Source: a virus
Strand: one strand, 5' to 3'
Length of the DNA: 44,664 nt
IMG/VR virus record: IMGVR_UViG_3300046791_000242
Span: 1-44,664 of that record
Positions 13,675 through 22,551 of this stretch are shown in pieces; positions within the stretch are counted from its first letter, which is position 1; every line of letters starts with the position of its first letter. The position numbers were made by a program, and so were the translations under genes. The notes below the pieces were generated by a model, which did no database searches, was not told the origin of the DNA, and worked only from the letters and a program-made list of their open reading frames with translations.

Positions 13675-14331
13675 CTACGGGGTGTCGTACGTCGTCTCGA
13701 GGCGCTTCACGCGCGCCTCGTACCAGTGGAGGGCGTGATACGGCTGGATGTACTCCCTCCGGGGCACGTCGTTGACCATGAAGCGGACCGGCTTGGGGGC
13801 CGGTGGCGGCTTCGGTGGGGTGACGGTGCGCGTGGGGAGGACGTAGGTCGAGTTGCTGTAGGCCCGGAGCAGCGGGTTGACCGTGGTCCCGGCGTTCTTC
13901 TCTACGTCGGCGTCGCTCAACCCGTAGTGGGTGCTGCTCCAATCGGAGGAGGCGAGGCCCGCAAGGAAGTCCACCGCGCGCCCGTGCTTGAGGGCTTGCA
14001 GCGTGGCGTATATCCCCGGAAGGAACTGGTTGCCCTTGCTGACCTTGAAGATGTAGGCGGCGCCCTTGATGGCCTCGGCGATGGACCGGTACTTGACGTA
14101 CCAGACGCCCTTGTACTGGAAGGTACCTTGCCCGTACTTGCTCGCCCCGGCGATGCCCGCCCGCACGAGGAACGGGTTGTGCCCGCGCACGTTGGCGAGG
14201 CTCTTGAAGTTGACGTGGACCCACGCGGCGACGGCGAGGATGAGTTGCCCGTTGTTCGGGTTGGCGCCGACCGCTTTGAGGAACTGCTTGGCTAGCCGGA
14301 CCTCCGCCGCGCTAACCTTGCGGCGCGCCAT
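13675..14331 (-). CDS. lysozyme-like domain protein, catalytic Glu not seen, 218 aa
   Basis: ATG 14331 directly follows the stop of the fibre gene. Residues 12-110 (FLKAVGANPNNGQLILAVAAWVHVNF...RGHNPFLVR...GQGTFQYKGVWYVKYRSIAEAIKGAAYIF) match the lysozyme-like fold that actinophages use in lysins and tail tips, where the helix reads 'ALVAWxxAEG...NNPLNT'. Here the position normally held by Glu in AWxxxE reads VHVN, so the usual acid is missing. Residues 165-190 are a Pro-rich linker (PTRTVTPPKPPPAPKP) and the C-terminus is basic. It may bind rather than cut peptidoglycan, or use another acid. The context is the border of tail and lysis genes. Confidence 0.55.
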   Translation of the reverse strand: MARRKVSAAEVRLAKQFLKAVGANPNNGQLILAVAAWVHVNFKSLANVRGHNPFLVRAGIAGASKYGQGTFQYKGVWYVKYRSIAEAIKGAAYIFKVSKGNQFLPGIYATLQALKHGRAVDFLAGLASSDWSSTHYGLSDADVEKNAGTTVNPLLRAYSNSTYVLPTRTVTPPKPPPAPKPVRFMVNDVPRREYIQPYHALHWYEARVKRLETTYDTP

Positions 14332-17300
14332 CTACGTGGCTACGATGCGGGCGTACACGGTGAACGCGGAGAGCAACTGCATGTCACCCGGCGTGCCCGT
14401 CTTCGTGGCGTCGATGGAGATGATGGGGTTGTTGGTCACGTCGAGCAGGGCGTTCACGGCGAGGGGGACACCGTTGCGGTGGATGTTCGATGAGCCGCTG
14501 TCTATACTGATGGTGCCCAGCGAGGTTGACGGCACAGAGGCGGTGCCCTTCATGAAGCCGAGCACCCACTTGTGGCTGCCAGAGAGCGCCGTTCCACCCG
14601 ACGAGATGAAGAAGGACGACGTGAGGTAGTGGATATACCAGTCGGTCCCGAAGGGCAGGCTCATGTCCGCGGTCTGCCAGCGGGTAGTCGTCGCCGACTT
14701 CACGATGAAGAACGTCTCGGACTTGATTTCCTGCGAGGAGTTGATGGAGAACAGTTGACGGCTCACCCACCGGGTACCGTCGTAGAAGAACAGCGTGTTC
14801 GCTAGGTCCGACCGCGTGTACTCCTGCCCGGTCGCGGGGCCGGAGGGGAAGGACGTGCCGGTGGGCGGCAGCCACAGGCCGCTGCCCTTGAGGGACCAGC
14901 CACCGGAGCCGGTGGCGACGCTGGACCGCACCTCCGCCGGGGTGCCAGCGGCGAAGGGGGTGCCGCCGCCGTCGGCCGCGCCACCGCTGTCATAGGTGTC
15001 GAGGTACCGGGAGGTGAGCGCGTCGGTGGCCTGCAACTTGAGGGCGCCTGCCCCCGGGTCGGTCGCGTTCGGCTTCATGTACACGCGCGCGTTGTTCGGG
15101 TCGTCCGCCCCACCCGACGGGATGGCGGGCGTCTGGACGAGCAGCCGCTCGCGGCGCCGGAGCGTGAGGCTCGAGCGGGGGCTGATGACCGTCTCGTGGG
15201 TCGTGCCCGCGCTGTCGTACCACGCGTAGGCGGCCCAGTAGATGGCGCTCGCCGTGGTCCAGTCCCAGTTGGTGAACTTGTGGACCTTGGTAGGCGTCGC
15301 CACAGCGAAGCCTCGGAAGTTGGCGCCGTCGTAGGTCAGGCCGTTCGCCATCGTGGCGGCGGTGCCGAAGTCGCGGTTCGCCGTGTTCGTCAGCGTGGTC
15401 CCCGCGAACGTGTACCCGTAGACGGCGCTGGTGGTGGCGAGCCAGTAGGTGGCGGCGCTCGCGTTCAGGGCGTCGGCGACCCGGGCGCCGCCCCGGAAGG
15501 TGTCGGTGGTGCCGCTGAACGTGGGGCCAGCCGCCGCGGAGTAGACCGTGGACGATACCGCGAGCGTGGTCTTATCGACCCGCACCGCCTTCGGGTAGAC
15601 CCCGGCGCCCGTCCCGGTGGTGGTCGTGATGATGAGTTCGTCAGCGGTGGCGTCGTAGAAGATGCCCGCCTTCGACTTGGTGCCGGTGATGGCGGTCTGC
15701 ACGGCGCTGTTGGCGATGTAGCCCAGCGTCGAGGTGTCGTACTTCCAGACCACGCCCGAGGTGTCGAGCAGGTACAGGTACGACCCATCGTGCGCGGCGC
15801 CAATCATGGGCAGCGTCTCGAGCCGGGTGTCCACGTCGTACTCGTAGGTGAAGTAGACGTTGGGCTTGCCGCTAGAGTCCTGCACGCCCCAGCCGGTGCC
15901 GTCGAAGGTCGTGCCGTCTCCGGTTCGCGTCTCCTTGCCCGACCCGTCGTTGCGGTCCCACCAGTACCCGTCGCTGGATGAGGTATGCCGACAGCCGACG
16001 TAGATGGTGGTGCCGCCCGCGACGGTCAGGCTCGACGTGAGGGCCACGTCGTGGTGGTTCGAGTTGCCGGTGACCGGGCTCTCGCCGCCAGCGGTGTAGG
16101 TGGCCGACTCTCGAGCGCCTACACCAGCACCCGATGCGTTGGTCCACACGCCATTGCGGATGGAGGCGTCGCCGCCATAGCCGGACACGTAGACGCTGAC
16201 CTTGGTGATGCGTCCGTCCCTCGGCATGACCATCGGCGTCGCCATGTGGCTGTCGGTGCTGCCGGTGAGGGCAATCCACGTGTCGCTGACGTGGCTGGTC
16301 GAGCCTGACGTGGTGGTCGTGGTCGTCGTGCTGCCCGTGGCCGGGACGCTCGAGACGAGGACGCCCGAGGAGGCGCGGAAGGCGTGGGCCACGTAGCCCG
16401 TGGCGGGGTCGCAGGCAATCCAGTAGACCGCGCCGCCGACGAAGGCGGAGTCGTAGGCGATGCCGAGGCTGGTGGCCTGCGCGGAACTGGTCAGCGTGAG
16501 CGCGTCGAGCGCGGCGCTGATGGAGGGCGCGTTGACCGGGGCGGAGACACCGTTGGCGAGGGTGAGGATGCCGTCGCCCGTCAGGCCCACGGAGCCGGAG
16601 AGGTCGTTCGTCTCGGTCGAACTGAACGAGTTAGCGACGATGTCGCCCTTGAAGTAGACGGGGGTGTTGCTGTCGGTCGGGATGTTGACGATGATGACGT
16701 TGCTAGCATCGACCAGCCGGACACCGTAGGAGTCAATCTCAACCCGGCGCCCCGTGCCAAGGCCGGTGCCGCCCGCTTGCAGCAGGGAGGAGAGGACGAT
16801 GGTGGCGGCGAGGATGTCGGCGGTCACGGCCCCCGCCTGCAACACCCGCGTACTGATGGAGTCCACCTGTAGCATCGCCTCGGTGATGCTGTCGGCGGGG
16901 AGGGTACTGGCGTCCGGCCCCTCCACTGTGCTCGGGAGGTCGAAGACCGAACTGTACTCGGAGAACTGGCCGTACACGTCCTCGGCCCGGACGCGGGCGG
17001 CGTAGTGCGTCAGGCTGAGAGCGGGAATAGACATCGTGCTCGACTGCTCGGGCAGCACGATGGTCAGCGGGGTGTCCCACAGCGGGGTGGCGCCGTCAAA
17101 CTGGTGCGTGACCTGCACCTCCCACGCCCGCTGCTTCGGCTCGGGGGCCGTGTTGACGGTGATGAGCAGGCGCACGATGCCGGAGTCCACGCTCGACTCG
17201 AGCGTCGGCGCGTCGGGGGCGGTGATGGCGTCCGGCGGGTCCATGATGCCGTCGCTGACCACCGTGTACTCCTCGCCCGTAACGAGGCTGCCGTCGGTGA

Positions 17301-17490
17301 TGGCGTTGGTCAGGACGAAGGCGGTGCCGCCGATGCTCTCGCTGAACGTCAGCGTATCGGAGGTCGGGACCGTGAGCACGTAGTAGGTGGTGGCCTCATC
17401 CACGCCCGAGTTAGTCGGGAGGACGTTGGCGAACTTGAACGCGCCGTCTACGAGCAGGCCGTGCGCGACCGCCGTGATGATGCTAGCCAT
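14332..17490 (-). CDS. large tail fibre / receptor-binding protein, 1052 aa
   Basis: ATG 17490 follows the previous stop directly (TAGATGGC). Residues 5-65 form a small domain also present in the neighbouring hub protein (AHGLLVD...TTYYVLTVPTSDTLTFSES). Residues 90-190 form an fn3-like domain. A helical/beta stalk follows (DSITEAMLQVDSISTRVLQAGAVTADILA), then repeated strands that look like a beta-propeller (IGAAHDGSYLYLLDTSGVVW..., IFYDATADELIITT..., LTYDGANFRGFAV). The C-terminus is a Ser/Thr/Gly-rich beta domain, probably the receptor tip. Large, modular and last of the tail genes, it most likely recognises the host surface. Confidence 0.7.
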   Translation of the reverse strand: MASIITAVAHGLLVDGAFKFANVLPTNSGVDEATTYYVLTVPTSDTLTFSESIGGTAFVLTNAITDGSLVTGEEYTVVSDGIMDPPDAITAPDAPTLESSVDSGIVRLLITVNTAPEPKQRAWEVQVTHQFDGATPLWDTPLTIVLPEQSSTMSIPALSLTHYAARVRAEDVYGQFSEYSSVFDLPSTVEGPDASTLPADSITEAMLQVDSISTRVLQAGAVTADILAATIVLSSLLQAGGTGLGTGRRVEIDSYGVRLVDASNVIIVNIPTDSNTPVYFKGDIVANSFSSTETNDLSGSVGLTGDGILTLANGVSAPVNAPSISAALDALTLTSSAQATSLGIAYDSAFVGGAVYWIACDPATGYVAHAFRASSGVLVSSVPATGSTTTTTTTSGSTSHVSDTWIALTGSTDSHMATPMVMPRDGRITKVSVYVSGYGGDASIRNGVWTNASGAGVGARESATYTAGGESPVTGNSNHHDVALTSSLTVAGGTTIYVGCRHTSSSDGYWWDRNDGSGKETRTGDGTTFDGTGWGVQDSSGKPNVYFTYEYDVDTRLETLPMIGAAHDGSYLYLLDTSGVVWKYDTSTLGYIANSAVQTAITGTKSKAGIFYDATADELIITTTTGTGAGVYPKAVRVDKTTLAVSSTVYSAAAGPTFSGTTDTFRGGARVADALNASAATYWLATTSAVYGYTFAGTTLTNTANRDFGTAATMANGLTYDGANFRGFAVATPTKVHKFTNWDWTTASAIYWAAYAWYDSAGTTHETVISPRSSLTLRRRERLLVQTPAIPSGGADDPNNARVYMKPNATDPGAGALKLQATDALTSRYLDTYDSGGAADGGGTPFAAGTPAEVRSSVATGSGGWSLKGSGLWLPPTGTSFPSGPATGQEYTRSDLANTLFFYDGTRWVSRQLFSINSSQEIKSETFFIVKSATTTRWQTADMSLPFGTDWYIHYLTSSFFISSGGTALSGSHKWVLGFMKGTASVPSTSLGTISIDSGSSNIHRNGVPLAVNALLDVTNNPIISIDATKTGTPGDMQLLSAFTVYARIVAT

Positions 17491-20391
17491 CTAGATTGCT
17501 CCTGAGATGCCGGATACCACTAGGGTACCTCCCACCCGCTCGTACACGATGCCGGTGCTCTGGTCCAGCCAGTACCGGGAGACGGGGGTCACGACGGTGG
17601 GCGGGGTCCAGCCAATCTGCCACTCGGCAGTCGTGCTGATGTTGTGCGCGGTGAGCAGGTCGTTGCTCGGCGGCGTGTCGTCCTCCCGTGGGGCGAACGT
17701 GAGCGTCGTGTTCAGGTCCCCGCGTTGCAGCGCGGTCCACGTGATGCCGACCGCCGTCCAGTACCCGGAGCCGAAGTTCGTGGTGAGGACGCTGCCGTCC
17801 TGAATGTCAATGGGGAACTGGTCGAGCAGGTCGTAGCCGTCTCGGGGAAGCAGGAAGCCTGAGCGGATGCCCAAGGCCACCTGCTTCCCCAGTTTACCAG
17901 CGGCTTGCGCTGCCTGCTGGACGCGGCGTGTGAAGTCGTTGGCGTCGCTCACCCCGTCGATGAACATGGGCAGGCTGAACTTGCCCCATATCGCCTCGTT
18001 GATGCCGGTTCCGCTCTTGGTCCCGTAGCGCACGCGGACGCCATCCTTGTCCCGCCCGATGGCGGAGATGCGGGTGGCCCAGTCGTTGCCGAAGGGGATG
18101 ACGCGGTATCCCTGCACCAGTTCGCCGAAGCGGAGGCGCAGGTTGTCGCGGACCACGCCGGGGTTGTCGGCGAGCACCCACTGGTACGTGTTGTTCGCGG
18201 TCTTCTTGACGTAGAGCCGGGACCGGCGGTTCTGGCCCGCCCGGTGGCTGTCGATGAGGCCGACGATGAAGTTGAGGCACGGCTGGTAGGTGGAGTAGGC
18301 GGTCACCGTCTCCGTGAACGAGGCGATAGCGCCCGTGCTGATGAAGCCGACCGGGCTGTTCGGGTCCTCCCGGCTGCGGGTGAGTTGGTTCGTGATGATG
18401 GTGCTGATGGCGGTCGCCACGTACTTCGAGCCGCCGCTCGTGTACACCTTGTCCACGTTGGCGGGGTCGTAGTGCTCGTCAATGACGTAGTCGAGGAGGG
18501 CGAGGTAGTCCAGCCCGTAGAAGACGATGTCGTTGTCGCTGGCGTCGTAGTCCCATACGAGCCCTTGGAAGACCTCGCGCCACCCGTCGCCCTGCCGAAA
18601 CTCGACCGCGTAGTGGGTCTGCTTCGGCTCGATGACGGGCAGTTGCGGGTGGTCGGCGCCGAGGGTGAAGTGTATCTCGCCGGGGCTGTTGTACAGGATG
18701 GAGGCGCCAACGTTCATGGCGTCCTCGAGCACGGCCACCGTGTTGCCCGGGCCGCGGGTGGTGACCCGCGTCATGGTCCCGGCCGTGACGTTGGTGGAGA
18801 AGAGGACCTGCCCGGTGACGTGGTCCTGAATGGTGAACGTGGTGCTGGTCGGCACGGTGTAGACGTAGTAGGTCTTCCCGACCACGAGGCCGGTGCCGCC
18901 GGTCAGGGCGGAGAAGCGGAGCGGGGCGTCCGCCGTCAGCCCGTGGGGCGTGGCGGTCGTCAGGGTATCGGTCCCGGCGTTGCCGGTCACGTTGCCACCC
19001 ACCGCGTTGAACTTCATCTCCTTGATGAGGATGCGCCACGGCGCCCGGGGGCGGCTCTGGATGGCGTTCGTGGAGACGGTGGGGTCGATGGCAAAGGCGG
19101 CGTTGACGACGATGGTGGCGTAGGTCCAGTTGCTAGCCGACTGGTTATTGTCCCAGTACCGGGCGCGCCAGTAGTATGTGCCCGCCGCCAGCCCCGCCCC
19201 GCCGTAGGGGACGCGGAACTCGGTGGAGCCAGCGACGACGTACCGCTTGCCCGTCTCCCAGTAGATGTGGTTCGGGTCGTCCCAGTTCGCGTGGCCCGGG
19301 GTGGCTACGTCGCTCAGTTCAATCTGGTAGGCGAGGAGCGTATCCCCCGCGTCCACGTCCACGAACGGAGCGGCGAAGTTGATGCCGTCGAGGCTGTCGA
19401 AGTCGGAGCCGGAGGCGGGCGAGAGGACGGGCGCGGTGGGCGCGGTGTTGGTGACGCTGAACGAGGTCAGGTTGGTGTAGAGGCTCCACTGCCCCTCTTG
19501 GTCCTTGACCCGGGCGCGCCACTTGTACGTGGTGCTGGTCGCCAGCCACGAGACGACGGAGGGGACGTGGTCGAAGATGGCGGTCTGGCTGGCCGTCTCG
19601 GACTCGGGCTGGTCCACGTCGTAAAGCAGCGTGCCGCCTGTGACCACCTGCCCCGCGTTGGTGGCCGCGCTCGTGTACACCTGCACCTGCGACCGGGCCA
19701 ACTTATCGGTGGTCTTGATGTCGGCGAAGGTGCCGCGGAAGCCGGTGAGGGCGGAGACGGCGCCGCTGGGCTCGATGACCGTGGGCGTCGTAGGCACCGT
19801 CAGCCCGTACTCGTAGGTCAGGGTGATGGTGGGCTTGAGCGCCGCCACGCCCGACTCGGCATCGTCGCTGATGTAGGCGTAGTTGTCGTCGGTCGAGGTG
19901 TTGCCGAGGATGGTGATGCCGTGGTTGGTGGCCTTCCCGCCGCCCGTCACCGTGGCCGGAGCCATCGCCCGCACGATGGTCGTAATGTCAATCTGCGTGG
20001 GCTCGAGGGCGACCCGGCTCGGGCTCTTGTAGACCTCGCCGCTGGTCGTGGCCGACGGGTTCGTGTAGTCGTTGTCCTGCCACGTGGCGCCCGGGTTCGT
20101 GCCCTCAGAGAACGCGCTCGTCAGCCGCCGGACGTGGATGCGCGGCGAGCCGCTGGGCATGGTATCGCCGAGGATGCCGAGTCCGTCATCGGCGTAGAGG
20201 GTGAGGACCGCCGAGACGATGGTCTTGACGTTGGTCCAGTCGTGGGTGAACTGTAGGAAGCCTTCGTGCTGGTCGCCGCTGTAGCGGCCGACGTAGTGGC
20301 GCTTCCCGTCGCCTGCGCCCTGCGTGTCCCCATTGCTGCGGACGCGGGTCGTGTTGCCCTTCGCTACCGCAAAGACTTTCGTCTCAGACAT
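17491..20391 (-). CDS. tail hub/minor tail protein with DNRLRE-like and fn3 domains, 966 aa
   Basis: ATG 20391. Residues about 20-195 resemble a DNRLRE-type beta sandwich (HEGFLQFTHDWTNVKTIVSAVLTLYAD... ITILGNTS), often carbohydrate-binding. Two fn3-like regions follow (TPTVIEPSGAVSALTGFRGTF..., APTAPVLSPASGSDFD...). Then comes the AHGL-type small domain near minus-strand positions 18775-18975. The C-terminal 400 residues look like an actinophage hub: 'HYAVEFRQGDGWREVFQGLVWDYDASDNDIVFYGLDYLALL', and later 'VQGYRVIPFGNDWATRISAIG'. Together with the Dit-like protein (23196-24113) this suggests a baseplate-like tail tip. Confidence 0.7.
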   Translation of the reverse strand: MSETKVFAVAKGNTTRVRSNGDTQGAGDGKRHYVGRYSGDQHEGFLQFTHDWTNVKTIVSAVLTLYADDGLGILGDTMPSGSPRIHVRRLTSAFSEGTNPGATWQDNDYTNPSATTSGEVYKSPSRVALEPTQIDITTIVRAMAPATVTGGGKATNHGITILGNTSTDDNYAYISDDAESGVAALKPTITLTYEYGLTVPTTPTVIEPSGAVSALTGFRGTFADIKTTDKLARSQVQVYTSAATNAGQVVTGGTLLYDVDQPESETASQTAIFDHVPSVVSWLATSTTYKWRARVKDQEGQWSLYTNLTSFSVTNTAPTAPVLSPASGSDFDSLDGINFAAPFVDVDAGDTLLAYQIELSDVATPGHANWDDPNHIYWETGKRYVVAGSTEFRVPYGGAGLAAGTYYWRARYWDNNQSASNWTYATIVVNAAFAIDPTVSTNAIQSRPRAPWRILIKEMKFNAVGGNVTGNAGTDTLTTATPHGLTADAPLRFSALTGGTGLVVGKTYYVYTVPTSTTFTIQDHVTGQVLFSTNVTAGTMTRVTTRGPGNTVAVLEDAMNVGASILYNSPGEIHFTLGADHPQLPVIEPKQTHYAVEFRQGDGWREVFQGLVWDYDASDNDIVFYGLDYLALLDYVIDEHYDPANVDKVYTSGGSKYVATAISTIITNQLTRSREDPNSPVGFISTGAIASFTETVTAYSTYQPCLNFIVGLIDSHRAGQNRRSRLYVKKTANNTYQWVLADNPGVVRDNLRLRFGELVQGYRVIPFGNDWATRISAIGRDKDGVRVRYGTKSGTGINEAIWGKFSLPMFIDGVSDANDFTRRVQQAAQAAGKLGKQVALGIRSGFLLPRDGYDLLDQFPIDIQDGSVLTTNFGSGYWTAVGITWTALQRGDLNTTLTFAPREDDTPPSNDLLTAHNISTTAEWQIGWTPPTVVTPVSRYWLDQSTGIVYERVGGTLVVSGISGAI

Positions 20392-20394
20392 GGG

Positions 20395-21075
20395 TTAGAC
20401 CTTGGCGCGTAGGCGAGTGATAGCCCTGCTGTGCTGCCGCCAGTTTTCCCGTGCCTCGCCGAGGTCCCCTCGGAGGCCAGCGGGGCTGATGTCGGTGTTG
20501 CCGCTGCGCGTCTGCCACTGGGTGAACAGGTCGCGGGACCGGAGCAGGCGCTCGAGCCCGAGCACCTGACCGTAGGCGACCACGGCCCACTTGTCGGCGG
20601 TGCTGCCGTTGAACACGTCGTCGTCGTCGGTCATCTCGGCGTAGGGCGAGTAGCCCCACACGCGGAGGATGAAGTCGGACTCGGCGCCGTCCACGAGGCT
20701 GTGCACGTAGTTGGTGAGGTACAGGGTGCCGCCCCAGTTGGACCAGCCTGCCTGCGAGTCGTTGGCGTATCCCTCGGCGGCGGATGGGACGGTGTACCAG
20801 CGGATGTTGGGGTTCTGCGTGGTCTTCCAGAGTTCGACCCGGGCGACCTCAATCTCGGGGACGGCCTCGCCGAACTCGTTGAACCGCAGGGGGTAGGACA
20901 GCGTGTCCTCGATGATGTCGATGTCCTCTTGGAACATCTCCGGGCTGATGCGCCCGACCTCGCTGACGGCCATGTTCACCATGCGGCCGATGTCCGTGGA
21001 GGTGAAGGTCCGGTTGTCCGGGTCCCTAAGCGCCTCGCTGAGTTCGTCTTGCAGAACGCCGAACGTGGTGCTCAC
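20395..21075 (-). CDS. head-tail adaptor/connector protein, 226 aa
   Basis: GTG 21075 with AAAGGAGACAC upstream. The N-terminus (GVLQDELSEALRDPDNRTFTSTDIGRMVNMAVSEV) has the form of phage head-tail adaptors, which read 'L...v...L.D.....~t~~~~~~~lN~A~~~i'. A beta-rich central part and a C-terminal helix (LGEARENWRQHSRAITRLRAK) complete the size typical of podophage adaptor proteins. Family members sit below the portal ring. It lies between capsid-associated paralogues and the tail hub, as expected for a joining protein. Confidence 0.65.
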   Translation of the reverse strand: MSTTFGVLQDELSEALRDPDNRTFTSTDIGRMVNMAVSEVGRISPEMFQEDIDIIEDTLSYPLRFNEFGEAVPEIEVARVELWKTTQNPNIRWYTVPSAAEGYANDSQAGWSNWGGTLYLTNYVHSLVDGAESDFILRVWGYSPYAEMTDDDDVFNGSTADKWAVVAYGQVLGLERLLRSRDLFTQWQTRSGNTDISPAGLRGDLGEARENWRQHSRAITRLRAKV

Positions 21076-21100
21076 GTGTCTCCTTTAGGGTGGTATCGGA

Positions 21101-21139
21101 CCCGGCCAGTCCGCCGCACTATGCAGGCGGAGGGCCGGG
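21101..21139 (-). terminator. stem-loop after the third virion paralogue
   Basis: CCCGGCC (21101-21107) pairs with GGCCGGG (21133-21139), and inside CCGCC pairs with GGCGG (21111-21115/21126-21130). It occupies the 73-nt gap before the adaptor gene, parallel to the stem-loop after the capsid gene. Partial terminator or mRNA end-protection is likely. Confidence 0.5.
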
Positions 21140-21148
21140 ACTATTGGG

Positions 21149-21595
21149 TTAGACGGTGAGGGCGGGGTCGGCAACCTCAGACTCGTCAACGACGAACTTG
21201 ATGATGCCGGTTTCGGCGTTGCCACCGCTCGCCACAAGGACGTTGACCTTGCCAGCGAAGTAGATGGGACGCCAAACGTTGATGGCCGTGTCGGCTGCCG
21301 TGACGGCAGTACCAACGGGGTCAACGACGTTCGTCTGCGGGCAGAAGGACACGGCGGTGCCCTCAGTACCCGTGGTGTAGGCGAACAGGGTGGCGCCGGT
21401 CTTGCCGTCCTTGACGGTGATGACCGCCGATGCGTCCAGTCCGCCGTCATAGAAGACGTTGACCAGACGACCGAAGCCAACGCCAACCTCCGCCTCGGTC
21501 GAGTCTCCGCTCGCGTCCGTGACGATGGTGACCTTGGTGCCGACGATGCCACGAGAGCGGTGCTCGACGTGGCTAGGGATTGCTGTACCTGCCAT
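21149..21595 (-). CDS. virion protein, paralogue 3 of a tandem family, 148 aa
   Basis: ATG 21595, two bases after the upstream stop. It shares with the next two genes upstream the plan: G(K)G.V...V..., 'VGFGRLVNVFYDGGLDASAVITVKDGKTGATLF', a central P...VVDPVGTAVTAADTAINVWRP and a C-terminal 'FAGKVNVLVASGGNAETGIIKFVVDES'. This beta-rich fold with an 'iAGn.nv.iAn.tt.dtGll' hallmark is common among small phage structural proteins. It is the most diverged of the three. Likely a capsid or tail surface protein present in many copies. Confidence 0.6.
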   Translation of the reverse strand: MAGTAIPSHVEHRSRGIVGTKVTIVTDASGDSTEAEVGVGFGRLVNVFYDGGLDASAVITVKDGKTGATLFAYTTGTEGTAVSFCPQTNVVDPVGTAVTAADTAINVWRPIYFAGKVNVLVASGGNAETGIIKFVVDESEVADPALTV

Positions 21596-21597
21596 GT

Positions 21598-22026
21598 CTA
21601 GCCCTCCTGAAAGACGAGCGACAAGAGGCCGCTGTCCGTGGTAGTCGCGTTAGCGATGGCAAGTTTCATGTTGCCAGCGACGAAGATGTCTCGGTTGAGG
21701 TCGTTCTGCGTGACGCCCGGGGTGAGCGCCCCACCGGAGGCATTGTCCACGACGCGCGTGGGACGATACGACTCGGCGGCGCCGAACGAGAGGTCCGAGA
21801 GGATGGGGGCGCCCGTGTCGGCGTCCGTGAGAAGGATGTCGGCGGTGTTGGTCATGGTCGCCCCGGCGCCGTCAGTGGCGTCCGTGAAGACTGCGACCAG
21901 TCGCCCGAAGGCGCTGCCGATGGTGGTGGCTGTGAGAGCGCCGCCCGAGCAGACGATGTGGCAGTCGAGGCGGACATAGCCCCTGCCCTTTCGGCTCGTG
22001 GTGACGGCGGTGAGACTACCTGCCAT
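21598..22026 (-). CDS. virion protein, paralogue 2 of a tandem family, 142 aa
   Basis: ATG 22026. It aligns over its length with the gene on its upstream side (22064-22495). Shared segments include 'IGSAFGRLVAVFTDATDGAGATMTNTADILLTDADTGAPILSDLSFGAA', 'YRPTRVVDNASGGALTP' and 'FVAGNMKLAIANATTTDSGLLSLVF'. Similarity is moderate, so the duplication is not recent. The intergenic segment upstream holds a small hairpin (22048-22060). Role as for its paralogues: a probable surface or decoration protein. Confidence 0.6.
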   Translation of the reverse strand: MAGSLTAVTTSRKGRGYVRLDCHIVCSGGALTATTIGSAFGRLVAVFTDATDGAGATMTNTADILLTDADTGAPILSDLSFGAAESYRPTRVVDNASGGALTPGVTQNDLNRDIFVAGNMKLAIANATTTDSGLLSLVFQEG

Positions 22027-22063
22027 TACTGGGTTCTCCCTTTCTTACCCGATACTCGGGCTG

Positions 22064-22495
22064 TTATGACTCGTCAACGAGCAGACACAGGAGGCCCGTG
22101 TCCGTGGTCGTTGCGTTGGCGATGGCGACGTTGGTGTTCCCCGCCAGATAGAAGGGGCGCATGACATCCGCGGCCGAGGTGGCAGCGGTGATGGTTGCGC
22201 CAGCGGAGTCCACGACGTTCTTCGTGGGACGGTACCAGTTGGCCGCAGCGCCGAACGACAGGTCTGCCGTCAGCGATGCGCCCGTCAGGGCGTCAGTGAT
22301 GAGCACGTCCGCGGTGCTGGTCATGGTCGCGCCCGCTCCGGCGACCGGGTCCATGTAGATGCCAATGAGTTTGCCCCACAACTGTCCGATGGACGCTGCG
22401 GAGACTGCGCCAGACGCACACGTGAGGGCGACGTTCACGCGGTGAAGGCCCTTACCCTTGTGCTGCTGGGTCACGACTGTGACGGTTCCTGCCAT
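22064..22495 (-). CDS. virion protein, paralogue 1 of a tandem family, 143 aa
   Basis: ATG 22495 with CAAAGGGAGCATCC upstream. First of three tandem paralogues. Its key segments are 'IGQLWGKLIGIYMDPVAGAGATMTSTADVLITDALTGASLTADLSFGAA', 'YRPTKNVVDSAGATITAATSA' and 'YLAGNTNVAIANATTTDTGLLCLLVDES'. Small size, beta-rich composition and many Ser/Thr/Ala fit a decoration or tail-surface subunit. A glycosyltransferase gene lies directly upstream in the operon, so modification of these Ser/Thr-rich proteins is a testable idea. Confidence 0.6.
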   Translation of the reverse strand: MAGTVTVVTQQHKGKGLHRVNVALTCASGAVSAASIGQLWGKLIGIYMDPVAGAGATMTSTADVLITDALTGASLTADLSFGAAANWYRPTKNVVDSAGATITAATSAADVMRPFYLAGNTNVAIANATTTDTGLLCLLVDES

Positions 22496-22551
22496 TGCTA
22501 GGATGCTCCCTTTGTTACCTGCTGCTCAGGCTGCTCGCCGCTGGGGTGCGG

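Noticed and set aside
17905-20256. 783-codon open frame on the plus strand
   Set aside because: Antisense shadow of the tail hub gene, with low-complexity VGG/RRH composition and no family features.
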